A stretch of DNA of 64,000 bases from VRUE01 sp963822295 (GTDB lineage: Bacteria; Actinomycetota; Thermoleophilia; Solirubrobacterales; 70-9), in contig CAWGHD010000002.1 in assembly GCA_963822295.1 (NCBI GenBank), forward strand, positions 2,046,001-2,110,000, written 5' to 3'. Of the stretch, positions 1 to 8,078 are shown piece after piece (position 1 is the stretch's first letter; each line of letters opens with the position of its first letter). The notes under the pieces are model-generated. The model saw only the letters and a program-made list of their open reading frames with translations, made no database searches and was not told where the DNA came from. The position numbers and the translations under genes were made by a program.

Positions 1-69
1 GTCTCCGGGACCTTCTTCTACTTCATGGTCAAGGCGATGGCCCGAATCCAGATGCCCGAGCGCAAGTAG
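1..69 (+). CDS. C-terminal end of an unidentified protein (5' part outside window)
   Basis: Frame 1 is open from the first base to a TAG at 67-69 and encodes 22 residues ending in RIQMPERK. The aromatic/hydrophobic start (GTFFYFMVKAMA) could be the end of a membrane segment. The next gene begins 18 bases further on in the same orientation, so they may be cotranscribed. Too little is present to assign a family. Confidence 0.45.
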   Translation, partial: VSGTFFYFMVKAMARIQMPERK

Positions 70-87
70 CTCTATAGGCTCAGGGAG

Positions 88-1455
88 ATGGCTGATTCCC
101 ACGATGTGATCGTGATCGGCGGCGGGCCGGGCGGCTACGTGGCCGCGATCCGGGCGGCGCAGCTCGGCAAGAAGACCGCCGTGGTCGAGCGCGACAAGGC
201 CGGCGGTCGCTGCCTCAACTACGCCTGCATCCCGGCGAAGACCGTCCTCCACACCGCCGAGCTCTTCGACCACGCCCGCAACAGCGCCGAGCTGGGGCTG
301 GTCGTCAAGGACGCCTCGATCGACTGGGACGCGCTCGGCAAGCGCCGAGCCGCGGTCTCCGAATCGCTCTCCGGCGGCGTGAAGATGCTCTGGAAGAAGA
401 ACAAGGTGACCGTGATCGAGGGCGACGGCTCGGTCGACGCCGACGGCAACGTCAGGGTCGGGGACACGGTGCACGAGGCGGAGACCGTGATCCTCGCCAC
501 CGGCTCGGTCGCGCTGCCGATCCCGGGAGTCGAGTTCGGCGACCGCGTGCTCGACACCTGGGGCGCCTGGTCGCTCCCCGAGCAGCCGCAGAAGATCGCC
601 GTCGTCGGCGCCGGCGCCTCCGGCGCCGAGATCGCCTCCGCCTACGCCCGCTTCGGCACCGAGGTCCTGCTGATCGAGATGCTCGATCAGATCCTGCCCG
701 CCGAGGACAGGGACATGGCGCGGGTCGTCGAGCGCGTCTTCAAGAAGCAGGGGATCGAGATCTCGACCGGCGCCCCGGTCGAGAACGTCGAGGCCGGAAA
801 GAGCTCGGTCAAGTTCACCTACGGCGAGAGCTCGGCCGAGGTCGACTACCTCTTCATCGCCGGCGGCCGCGCGCCCGACGTCGAGGGCCTCGGGCTCGAG
901 GAGGCCAAGGTCGAGCTTGAGGAGAACGGCAAGGTCGGGTCGACGAGTACCAGCGGACCTCGAACCCCAAGGTCTACGCGATCGGCGACCTCGTCAACGC
1001 CAAGGCGCTCGCCCACAAGGCCTCCGAGGAGGGCGTCGTCGCCGTCGAGCACGCGGCCGGCGTCGAGACCCACCCGGTCGACCAGGGCCTGGTCGCCGGC
1101 GCGACCTTCTGCCACCCGCAGGTGGCCAGCGTCGGCCTGACCGAGGCGGCGGCCAAGGAGGCCGGCCACGACGTCAAGGTCGGCAAGCTGAAACTCGGCT
1201 GGCGTCGGCGGCGCGACCGTCTACGACGACAGGGACGGCATGGTCAAGCTCGTCGTCGACTCCAAGTACGGGGAGATCCTCGGCGCCCACATCGTCGGCA
1301 ACCGCGCCTGCGACATGATCGCCGAGCTGGTCGCGACGATGGCGCTCGAGGGCGGCTACCAGGAGCTCGCCCGGATCGTCCATCCCCACCCGACGATCTC
1401 CGAGGCGATCCTCGACGCCGCCCGCGCCGTCGACGGCTGGGCGATCCACGCCTGA
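88..1455 (+). CDS. lpd: Dihydrolipoamide dehydrogenase (E3), interrupted by two compensating frameshifts
   Basis: E3 flavoprotein that reoxidises the dihydrolipoyl group of E2 with NAD+. The N-terminal FAD motif GGGPGG is at residues 11-16 and the redox cysteines C42 and C47 lie in RCLNYAC. An NAD-binding motif VVGAGASGAE follows. The C-terminal HPHPTISEA motif carries the catalytic His/Glu pair. The reading frame changes near 937 (GGG; one base lost or two gained), with YAIGDLVNAKALAHK continuing in frame 3. It returns to frame 1 near 1200 (one extra base). As written, frame 1 stops at 1138. With both slips corrected the product is about 455 residues, normal for the family. The ATG at 88 follows CAGGGAG. 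Because all catalytic regions are intact, sequence error is more likely than decay. It heads the PDH cluster. Confidence 0.9.
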
Positions 1456-1457
1456 CC

Positions 1458-2048
1458 TTGAGCACCGAGCGGGCAACCTTCTACTTCGACCTCGGCTCTC
1501 CCTATGCCTACCTGACCGCCGAGCGGCTCAGCGCGCTCTTCGCCGAGGCCGGGCTCGAGCAGCCCGTGTGGGAACCGATCCTGCTCGGCGGGCTCTTCCA
1601 GAGGTTCGGGCGCGAATCGTGGGCGAACGGGCCGGAGCGAGCGGAGGGCATCGCCGAGGTCGAGCGGCGCGCCGCCGCCTACGACCTGCCGCCCCTGGTC
1701 TGGCCCGAGCCCTGGCCCGGCAACTACCTCTTCGCGATGAGGGTGGCGACCTTCGCCAAGCAGACCGGCCGCAGCGTCTCCTTTCCCCTCGCCGGCTTTC
1801 GCCAGGCCTTCGCCGCCGGCCGCGACCTTGGCGACCCCGAGAACGTGCTGATCGCCGCCGCCGCCTGCGAGCTCCACCCCAAGGCGCTGCTCAAAGCGGT
1901 CGAGACCAGGGCCGTCAAGGACGGGCTGCGCGAGGCGACCGAGCGAGCCGCCGAGCTGGGCGTCACCGGGGTCCCGTCGCTGGTCGTCGGCGGAGAGGTG
2001 TTTTGGGGCGACGACAGGCTGGAGGAGGCGGTCGAAGCGGCGAGCTAA
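1458..2048 (+). CDS. DsbA-family 2-hydroxychromene-2-carboxylate isomerase-like protein
   Basis: A 196-residue protein of the thioredoxin-fold HCCA isomerase/DsbA group. The N-terminus reads FYFDLGSPYAYL, the typical first strand and active-site loop, with Ser in place of the DsbA cysteine. The C-terminal GVTGVPSLVVGGEVFWGDDRL carries the cis-proline (VPS) and the loop that closes the active site. It lies between lpd and the E1 alpha gene with 2 and 10 base gaps, so it is very probably cotranscribed with the PDH genes. A role in that complex is not evident. The TTG start at 1458 is chosen because it is the first start after the lpd stop and precedes the conserved first strand. The substrate is unknown; family members act on glutathione-dependent aromatic or disulfide substrates. 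Confidence 0.8.
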   Translation: MSTERATFYFDLGSPYAYLTAERLSALFAEAGLEQPVWEPILLGGLFQRFGRESWANGPERAEGIAEVERRAAAYDLPPLVWPEPWPGNYLFAMRVATFAKQTGRSVSFPLAGFRQAFAAGRDLGDPENVLIAAAACELHPKALLKAVETRAVKDGLREATERAAELGVTGVPSLVVGGEVFWGDDRLEEAVEAAS

Positions 2049-2058
2049 GGTCAGGTGC

Positions 2059-3285
2059 ATGGCTGACCTGCCCGACGCCGCCACCTGTCACGAGCTGCTC
2101 GAGCGGATGACCCTGATCCGGCGCTTCGAGGAGGAGGCCGGGCGCCAGTACCAGCGCGCCAAAGCCGGTGGCTTCCTCCACCTGGGGATCGGCGAGGAGG
2201 CGACGATCGTCGGCACCGCCTCGGTGATGCGCGACGAGGACTACCTGATCGGCACCTACCGCACGCACGGCCACGCGATCGCCCGCGGCACCGACCCCAA
2301 GAACGTCATGGCGGAGCTCTTCGGCCGCGTCGACGGGACCAGCGGCGGGCGCGGCGGCTCGATGCACATCTTCGACCGCGAGCGCCGTTTCATGGGCGGC
2401 TACGGGATCGTCGGCGGCAACCTGCCGATAGCGGCAGGGCTGGCGCTCTCCGCCGAGTACAAGGGCGAAGACGCGGTAACGGTCTGCATGTTCGGCGACG
2501 GCGCCTCCAACACCGGCAACTTCGGCGAGACGATGAACCTGGCTGCGCTCTGGAAGCTGCCCGTCCTCTTCCTGGTCGAGAACAACATGTACGGGATGGG
2601 GACCTCGGTCGAGCGCCACTCGGCGCAGACCGACCTCTCGGAGAAGGCGGAGGGTTACGGCATCCCCGGCGAGCAGGTCGACGGGATGGACGTCATCGCC
2701 GTGCGCGAGGCGGTCGAGGAGGGGATCCGGCTCGCCCGCGAGGAGCGGCGGCCGACCCTGCTCGAGGCCTCCACCTACCGCTACCGCGGCCACTCCGCCG
2801 CCGACCCCGAGGTCTACCGCGAGCGCGAGGAGGTCGAGGAGTGGCAGGGCAAAGACCCGATCGAGGCCTTCGCCCGGCGCTGCGTCGAGGCGGGCGTGCT
2901 CGGCGAGCGCGAGGTGCAGGAGATGCGCGACAGGGCCGAGGAGACGGTGGTCGGCGCGGTCGAGTTCGCCGATGCCTCGCCGGAACCGGCGCTCGACACC
3001 CTCTACGAACACCTCTACGTGCTCGACAGCGAGAGCGGCTGGTACGCGGTCGACGAGCGCAGCCCGGAGCCGCACCGGGGCGAGCGCGAGGAGGAGTCGA
3101 TGCCGGAGACGGCGCGCGAGCTGGCCGAGGCCGGCGCCGCCTACGCCGGCCAGCCCGCCGCGCCCCGTCCCAACCCGGCGGAGGATGGCGACGCCGAGCT
3201 GGGAGTCCAGCCGGAGGTGGCCCCCGAGGTCGAGGACGAGGAGGCCGCGGCCGGGGAGACGGCCGCCGGGGAGGTCGAGGACTGA
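2059..3285 (+). CDS. pdhA: Pyruvate dehydrogenase E1 component, alpha subunit, with acidic C-terminal extension
   Basis: Thiamine-diphosphate-dependent alpha subunit of the E1 heterotetramer, which decarboxylates pyruvate (or a related 2-oxoacid) and acetylates E2. The thiamine-binding motif runs from GDGASNTG to ENN about 25 residues later. The family motifs TYRTHGH, GGRGGSMH and YRYRGHSAADP (phosphorylation-loop region) are present. The catalytic domain ends near residue 330. A further 75 or so residues are acidic and proline/alanine rich (for example EVEDEEAAAGE), longer than the usual 320-360 residue subunit. The stop overlaps the beta subunit start (TGATG), implying translational coupling. 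Branched-chain specificity cannot be excluded from sequence alone, but the lipB-lipA and lpd neighbours fit PDH. Confidence 0.92.
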   Translation: MADLPDAATCHELLERMTLIRRFEEEAGRQYQRAKAGGFLHLGIGEEATIVGTASVMRDEDYLIGTYRTHGHAIARGTDPKNVMAELFGRVDGTSGGRGGSMHIFDRERRFMGGYGIVGGNLPIAAGLALSAEYKGEDAVTVCMFGDGASNTGNFGETMNLAALWKLPVLFLVENNMYGMGTSVERHSAQTDLSEKAEGYGIPGEQVDGMDVIAVREAVEEGIRLAREERRPTLLEASTYRYRGHSAADPEVYREREEVEEWQGKDPIEAFARRCVEAGVLGEREVQEMRDRAEETVVGAVEFADASPEPALDTLYEHLYVLDSESGWYAVDERSPEPHRGEREEESMPETARELAEAGAAYAGQPAAPRPNPAEDGDAELGVQPEVAPEVEDEEAAAGETAAGEVED

Positions 3286-4274
3286 TGGCCACGATGCGCA
3301 TGCGCGAGGCGCTCCGCGACGCGATGGCCGAGGAGATGCGCCGCGACGAGGCGGTCCTCGTGATCGGCGAGGACGTCGGCGTCTTCGAAGGGGCGTTCAA
3401 GGTGACCGAAGGCCTGCTCGAGGAGTTCGGCGAGCGCCGCGTCCGCGATACGCCGATCTCCGAGAACACGATCGTCGGCACCGGGGTCGGGGCGGCGATG
3501 GGCGGCCTGCGGCCGATCGTCGAGCTGATGACCGTCAACTTCTCGCTGCTCGCGCTCGACCAGATCGTCAACCACGCGGCCGCGATCCCCTACATGTTCA
3601 ACGGCCAGGCGCGGGTGCCGATGGTGATCCGCATGCCCGGCGGCGGCGGCCACCAGCTCGGGCCCACCCACTCCCACTCCCTCGAGGCTCTGTACCTGCA
3701 GGTTCCCGGCCTTCTCGTCGCCTGCCCCTCGACGCCGGCCGACGGCAAGGCGCTGCTCAAGGCGGCGATCCGCGACGACAACCCGGTGGTCTTCATCGAG
3801 CACGAGAGCCTCTACGGCAGCCGCGGCGAGGTCCCCGACGACGGCGAAGAGGTGCTGCGCTTCGGCGAAGCCGCGATCCGCCGCCAGGGCGCTGATGTCA
3901 CGATCGTCGGCCTGCTGAAGATGGCCCACGTCGCCGAGCAAGCGGCTCGCACCCTCTCCCACGAGCACGGCGCCGAGGCCGAGGTGATCGACCCGCGCAC
4001 CCTGCGCCCGCTCGACCTCGACACGATCCTCGCGTCGGTCCGCAAGACGAACCGGGCCGTGATCGTCGAGGAGGGCTGGCCGCACGGAGGGGTCGGCGCC
4101 AACCTGGCGACGCTGATCACCGAGCAGGCCTTCGACCACCTCGACGCCCCGGTCCAGCGGGTCACCGGCGGCGATGTGCCGATGCCGTACTCGAAACGGC
4201 TCGAGCAGGCGGCGATGCCGCACGAGGAGCACGTGGTCAAGGCCGCGCTCGCCGCGCTGGAGGGAAGCCTCTGA
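3285..4274 (+). CDS. pdhB: Pyruvate dehydrogenase E1 component, beta subunit
   Basis: A 329-residue transketolase-like beta subunit of E1. The start MRMREALRDAMAEEM and the motif LVIGEDVGVFEGAFKVT are typical, as are DTPISENTIVG, PGGGGHQLGPTHS (loop near the active site) and VEEGWPHGGVG in the C-terminal domain. The ATG at 3285 shares its A with the stop of the alpha subunit, and its own stop overlaps the ATG of E2 at 4274 in the same way. The three genes therefore form a tightly coupled unit expected to give balanced subunits. Confidence 0.93.
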   Translation: MATMRMREALRDAMAEEMRRDEAVLVIGEDVGVFEGAFKVTEGLLEEFGERRVRDTPISENTIVGTGVGAAMGGLRPIVELMTVNFSLLALDQIVNHAAAIPYMFNGQARVPMVIRMPGGGGHQLGPTHSHSLEALYLQVPGLLVACPSTPADGKALLKAAIRDDNPVVFIEHESLYGSRGEVPDDGEEVLRFGEAAIRRQGADVTIVGLLKMAHVAEQAARTLSHEHGAEAEVIDPRTLRPLDLDTILASVRKTNRAVIVEEGWPHGGVGANLATLITEQAFDHLDAPVQRVTGGDVPMPYSKRLEQAAMPHEEHVVKAALAALEGSL

Positions 4275-5650
4275 TGGCCGACGTCGTGATGCCCCGCCTC
4301 TCGGACTCGATGGAGGAGGGGACGATCCTGCAGTGGCTGAAGCAGGTCGGCGACGAGGTCGCGGTCGGCGACGAGCTGGTGGAGATCGAGACGGACAAGG
4401 CGAACATGGCCTACGAATCGGATGTGGCCGGAACGCTCACCGAGATCCTGGCCGAGGAGGGGGCGACGCTGCCCATTGGTACCCCGATTGCGCGGGTTGG
4501 CGATTCGGATGAGGGTTCAGAGCGCCCGGCCGCCGGTGGCGCGGAGTCCGGGGGGCCTGCGGGCGGGGGCTCCGCCTCCGTTCTCGACCCCCCGAACTCC
4601 ACACCACCGGCGGAAGGAGCGCCGAAGCCGGCGGCCGAGGGTTCAGCCGCTCAACCGAGCGCCCCGGCCGAGTCGGCTCCTGAGCAGCAGGGAGCTGGGG
4701 GCGAGAAGGCCCCGTCCGAGGAGCAGGTAGCTGATGGGCGCGTCAAGGCCTCCCCGATTGCTAAGCGCATGGCGGCGGAGAGCGGCGTGGACATCGCACA
4801 GCTCGCGGGTTCGGGGCCCGGAGGTCGCGTCATCAAGGTCGACGTGGAACGGGCAGCTTCGGCGCCCGGGGGCGCGGAGTCAGGGGGGTCGAGAACGGAG
4901 GCGAAGCCCCCGCCCGCAGGCCCCCCTGGCTCCGTGACCCCGGCGGCCGAAACGGCCAAGGGGGCGGTCGAGGTTGTTGAGCTTTCGAAGCTCCAGGCCA
5001 CGGTCGCCCGCCGGATGGCCGAGTCGAAGGCCACCGCCCCGCACTTCTATTTGGAGACCGAGATCGACATGACTCGGGCCGTCAAGGCCCGGGAACGGTT
5101 GAAGGAACTGGCCGGCGAGGACCAGGTCGTGCCCTCATTCAACGACATGGTCGTCAAGGCCTGTGCGATGGCGCTGCGTGAGCACCCGCGCGCCAACGGC
5201 GCCTACCGCGACGGTCGCTTCGAGCTCTACTCGCGCGTCAACGTCGGCATCGCCGTCGCCGCCCGCGACGCGCTGGTCGTGCCGACCGTGTTCGACGCCG
5301 ACAGCAAGAGCCTGCTGGAGATCGCCGCCGACTCGCGGGCGCTCGCGGGGCGGGTCCGCGACGGGGAAATCACGCCGCCCGAGCTCTCGGGCGCGACCTT
5401 CACCGTCTCCAACCTCGGCATGTACGGGGTGACCAGCTTCTCGGCGGTGATCAACCCGCCCCAGGCGGGCATACTCGCGGTCGGCGCGATCGTCGAGCGC
5501 CCCGTCGTCCGCGAGGGCGAGATCGTCGCCGCCCACGTGATGAGCGCGAACCTCGCCTGCGACCACCGGATCCTCTACGGCGCCGACGGCGCCCAGTTCC
5601 TCGCCCGCATCCGCGGTCTCCTCGAGGAGCCCTTCTCCCTGATCCTCTAG
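4274..5650 (+). CDS. pdhC: Dihydrolipoamide acetyltransferase (E2) with palindromic-element insertions in both linkers
   Basis: The 458-residue E2 core protein. The N-terminal lipoyl domain (about 1-78) has the lipoylated lysine K42 in EIETDKANM. A peripheral subunit-binding domain follows (about 157-195; ASPIAKRMAAE, GPGGRVIKVDV). The catalytic acyltransferase domain runs from about 235 to the end. The catalytic His is in DHRILYGADGAQFL; the usual Asp of HxxxDG is Tyr here, a variant also known from plastid-type E2 proteins. The two Ala/Pro/Gly-rich linkers contain a 58-bp palindromic element each, in opposite orientation (residues about 90-109 and 201-220). The start overlaps the E1 beta stop. 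The gene ends 10 bases before an AT-rich hairpin. Confidence 0.93.
   Translation: MADVVMPRLSDSMEEGTILQWLKQVGDEVAVGDELVEIETDKANMAYESDVAGTLTEILAEEGATLPIGTPIARVGDSDEGSERPAAGGAESGGPAGGGSASVLDPPNSTPPAEGAPKPAAEGSAAQPSAPAESAPEQQGAGGEKAPSEEQVADGRVKASPIAKRMAAESGVDIAQLAGSGPGGRVIKVDVERAASAPGGAESGGSRTEAKPPPAGPPGSVTPAAETAKGAVEVVELSKLQATVARRMAESKATAPHFYLETEIDMTRAVKARERLKELAGEDQVVPSFNDMVVKACAMALREHPRANGAYRDGRFELYSRVNVGIAVAARDALVVPTVFDADSKSLLEIAADSRALAGRVRDGEITPPELSGATFTVSNLGMYGVTSFSAVINPPQAGILAVGAIVERPVVREGEIVAAHVMSANLACDHRILYGADGAQFLARIRGLLEEPFSLIL
4543..4600 (-). repeat. In-frame palindromic element, copy 1 (inverted relative to copy 2)
   Basis: A 58-bp element inside the first E2 linker. Its ends form an inverted repeat: GGAGTCCGGGGGG at 4543-4555 against CCCCCCGAACTCC at 4588-4600. 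Its reverse complement matches 4876-4933 at 53 of 58 positions by eye. The element is read through in frame and encodes part of the linker (ESGGPAGGGSASVLDPPNS). Confidence 0.75.
4876..4933 (+). repeat. In-frame palindromic element, copy 2
   Basis: A 58-bp element inside the second E2 linker. The termini are GGAGTCAGGGGGG at 4876-4888 and CCCCCCTGGCTCC at 4921-4933. Relative to the inverted copy 1, position 7 and its partner position 52 change together (C-G to A-T), so pairing is kept. In this orientation it encodes ESGGSRTEAKPPPAGPPGS. Confidence 0.75.
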
Positions 5651-5660
5651 GGCCCGCCTC

Positions 5661-5709
5661 AAATCACATCAAGTTCGCCATGCGATGCATGGTCAACTTG
5701 ATGTGATTT
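5661..5709. terminator. AT-rich hairpin between convergent genes, family copy A
   Basis: A 15-bp perfect outer stem (AAATCACATCAAGTT with AACTTGATGTGATTT) encloses an inner CCATGC/GCATGG stem with a GAT loop. TTTT lies at its right end and AAA at its left. It sits between the convergent E2 gene and the membrane protein ending at 5723, so a bidirectional terminator is likely. It is closely related in sequence to the hairpin at 11923. Confidence 0.7.
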
Positions 5710-5722
5710 TGTTGGATGGACG

Positions 5723-7336
5723 TCAGCAGGTCTTGCCGGCGCCGGTCATCGCGTTCCAGGCGCGGCCGACCGAGAAGTCGGCGCCGACCCGGAAGAGGCC
5801 GGGGTCGCGGGCGCGGACCAGGGTCCAGTCGCCGCGACGGACGAGGCAGCCGCGGCCGTGGCCAATCGACCAGTACGGGGTGAAGTTGACGCGGACGAGG
5901 AACTCCCCCGGGCGGGCGACGTTGAGGGCGAAGCCCTCGTGGCCGATCCATCGCGTCTGCGCGGCGGCGCGGCCGAGCGGCTCGACCACGGGCTTGGGGT
6001 CGCGCACCTCGTAGACGCGCCAGTGCTCGGAGGTCCAGCGCAGGTCCAGATAAGGCGGGTCGCGCAGGATCAGCCGTTTCTCGACAACCGAGGAGTAGTC
6101 GAGCGGCGCGTCGGGAAGGGCGACGAAGCTGACCGCGTTGCGGCGCAGCCAGTTGCTGTAGGTGGCGTTGGTGAGGCGGCCGTCCTCGAAGAAGACATCC
6201 TCGCGGCTGAGTTCGATCTGCCTGAACCAGCCGCGCGCCAGCTCGACCTGCGGGGCGAGGTAGGTGGACTCCCAGTGGTTGGCGGTCGGCGGCACCTCGA
6301 CCCGGATCGAGTTGGCGCCGTCGTTTTGGCTGAGCCATTTGGAGACCGGGTCGAAATACGCGGAGGTGGTCGAGGGGTCGCCGACGCTGCGGGCGATCTG
6401 GGTGACGCTGGCGGTCACCTGCCAGTAGAGCCCGCCGGCGAGGAAGAGCGCCAGGAACCAGGCCGAGACCTTCGGCCTGCGCGAGAGGATCACGGCGGCG
6501 AGGACCGGGCCGCCGAACAGAGCCCCGAGGCGGACCGCGTTCCCCCCCATCGGGTTCGGCGCCAGCCAGACGACGATCGAAGCGAGCATGTAGGCGGCGA
6601 TCACCCAGCGCAGCTGGCGCTCCTCGGCGCGCAGGCCGCGGGTGACGAACAGCGCCCCGGCGCACCAGAGCGGGATCGCGATGAACGAGGAGAAGGCGAA
6701 GGGGAACTGGCCCGACTGGGGGAAGGCGAGGTTGGGGATCAGGACCAGGCCGAGGGCGATCGCCGCGACCCAGAGCGCGACCCGGCTCAGGGGCCTGCCG
6801 CGCTCGAGCGCGCCGACGAAGGCGATTCCGGCCAGGAAGGCGGCGGCGACCGGGCTGGAGAGCGCGCAGAGGGCGGCGGTGAGCAGCGCGGTCTTCGAGC
6901 GGCCGAGCTGCAGCGCGCGCAGCGTCCCGAGGCCGAAGGCGACGCCGAGCGCAAAGGTGAGCTGGCCGTCGGCGAGCAGGGTGACGACGCCGGCGCCGAA
7001 CCAGAGGGTCGCCCAGCGCGCGGCGCTGCCCCAGCGGTCGCGGACGAGGCGGTCGAAGAGGTAGGCGGAGGCGACGACCGAGACCGCGCCGACCCCCTGC
7101 GGGCCGATCAGCGAGGCCAGCGGCGGGAAGAGGACGCTGTAGGTGAGCGTGTAGTGGCCGCCGTACCAGCTGCCGTTCCAGATCGCGAGGCCGCCGCGCT
7201 CGAACAGTTCGGCGCGGAAGACCTGCGCGGCGAGGTCCCCGACCTGCGGGTTCCACGCGAGCATCACCGCCGCGAGGACGGCGCTGAGCGCAACGGCTGG
7301 GAGCCATTCTGGTCTTAGAGCCTTGGCCTGGGCCAT
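5723..7336 (-). CDS. Large multi-pass membrane protein of unknown function
   Basis: A 537-residue protein whose first two thirds contain about ten hydrophobic segments (for example WLPAVALSAVLAAVMLAW near the N-terminus). A C-terminal soluble domain of about 190 residues follows, beginning near ANHWESTYL. The first loop has WNGSWYGGHYTLTYSVLFPP. Luminal-type loops with acidic/aromatic patches followed by a soluble tail recall GT-C type polyprenol-dependent glycosyltransferases, but I cannot identify a catalytic motif, so this is only a suggestion. The gene converges on the PDH genes and is divergent from lipB, starting only 46 bases from the lipB start. The start (ATG at 7336) is the first one upstream of the membrane segment. 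Confidence 0.75.
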   Translation of the reverse strand: MAQAKALRPEWLPAVALSAVLAAVMLAWNPQVGDLAAQVFRAELFERGGLAIWNGSWYGGHYTLTYSVLFPPLASLIGPQGVGAVSVVASAYLFDRLVRDRWGSAARWATLWFGAGVVTLLADGQLTFALGVAFGLGTLRALQLGRSKTALLTAALCALSSPVAAAFLAGIAFVGALERGRPLSRVALWVAAIALGLVLIPNLAFPQSGQFPFAFSSFIAIPLWCAGALFVTRGLRAEERQLRWVIAAYMLASIVVWLAPNPMGGNAVRLGALFGGPVLAAVILSRRPKVSAWFLALFLAGGLYWQVTASVTQIARSVGDPSTTSAYFDPVSKWLSQNDGANSIRVEVPPTANHWESTYLAPQVELARGWFRQIELSREDVFFEDGRLTNATYSNWLRRNAVSFVALPDAPLDYSSVVEKRLILRDPPYLDLRWTSEHWRVYEVRDPKPVVEPLGRAAAQTRWIGHEGFALNVARPGEFLVRVNFTPYWSIGHGRGCLVRRGDWTLVRARDPGLFRVGADFSVGRAWNAMTGAGKTC

Positions 7337-7382
7337 GGGGGGCGCGTCAAGGATAAAGGGACGCCGTGCAACGATTTCCAGG

Positions 7383-8078
7383 ATGAGCGCGGAGATCCTG
7401 GTCCTACGCTGCGGATTGCTGTCCTACGAGGAGGGCCTCGAGGCCCAGCGGCGCCTGCAGTCGGCGCGCCAGAACGACGAGCTTCCCGACCTCCTGCTCC
7501 TGCTCGAGCACACGCCCGTGTACACGCGCGGGCGCCGGTCGAGCGCGGCCGAGCTGCCGATGGGCACCGAGTGGTACGAAGCGCAGGGGATCGAGGTCCA
7601 CGCCACCGACCGCGGCGGGCAGGTGACCTACCACGGGCCGGGGCAGCTCGTCGCCTACCCGATCGTCTCGCTGAGGCCCTACGGCGACGACGTCCACGAG
7701 TACGTGCGGCGCCTGGAGCGGGTCGCGATCGCCGCGCTCGGCGAGCACGGCGTCGAGGCGGGGACGATCGAGGGGCTGACCGGGATCTGGGTCGGGGAGC
7801 GCAAGGCCGGCTCGATCGGGGTGCACGTCAGCCGCGGCGTCACGACCCACGGGCTGGCGATCAACGTCAACAACGACCTGCAGCCGTTCGAGTGGGTCGT
7901 GCCCTGCGGGATCGAGGGCTGCCGCGTGACCTCGCTGAGCCGCGAGCTCGGCGCCGAGCAGGACCTCGACGCCTTCGCCGGCACCCTCGCCGCCCGCTTC
8001 AGCGAGGTGTTCGGGCGGGAGCCGGTCGAGACGGCCCCGTCGGCGCTGGGGCTCGACAGCGCTAGGGTCAGGGCGTGA
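7383..8078 (+). CDS. lipB: Lipoyl(octanoyl) transferase
   Basis: A 231-residue LipB, which moves octanoyl from acyl carrier protein to lipoyl domains. Motifs include RGGQVTYHGPGQLVAYP, the lysine of ERKAGSIG (about residue 140) and the acyl-accepting cysteine of VPCGIEG (about residue 175). The ATG at 7383 follows the likely binding site CCAGG, and the upstream in-frame starts would add 20 unconserved residues. The stop overlaps the GTG start of lipA (GTGA), so both lipoate genes are coupled. Their substrate, the E2 lipoyl domain, is encoded 2 kb upstream. Confidence 0.94.
   Translation: MSAEILVLRCGLLSYEEGLEAQRRLQSARQNDELPDLLLLLEHTPVYTRGRRSSAAELPMGTEWYEAQGIEVHATDRGGQVTYHGPGQLVAYPIVSLRPYGDDVHEYVRRLERVAIAALGEHGVEAGTIEGLTGIWVGERKAGSIGVHVSRGVTTHGLAINVNNDLQPFEWVVPCGIEGCRVTSLSRELGAEQDLDAFAGTLAARFSEVFGREPVETAPSALGLDSARVRA

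Noticed and set aside
5664..7307. A second long minus-strand frame over the membrane protein gene
   Set aside because: It overlaps the supported membrane protein in another frame and is Arg/Pro-rich without membrane segments, as expected for an out-of-frame GC-rich reading.
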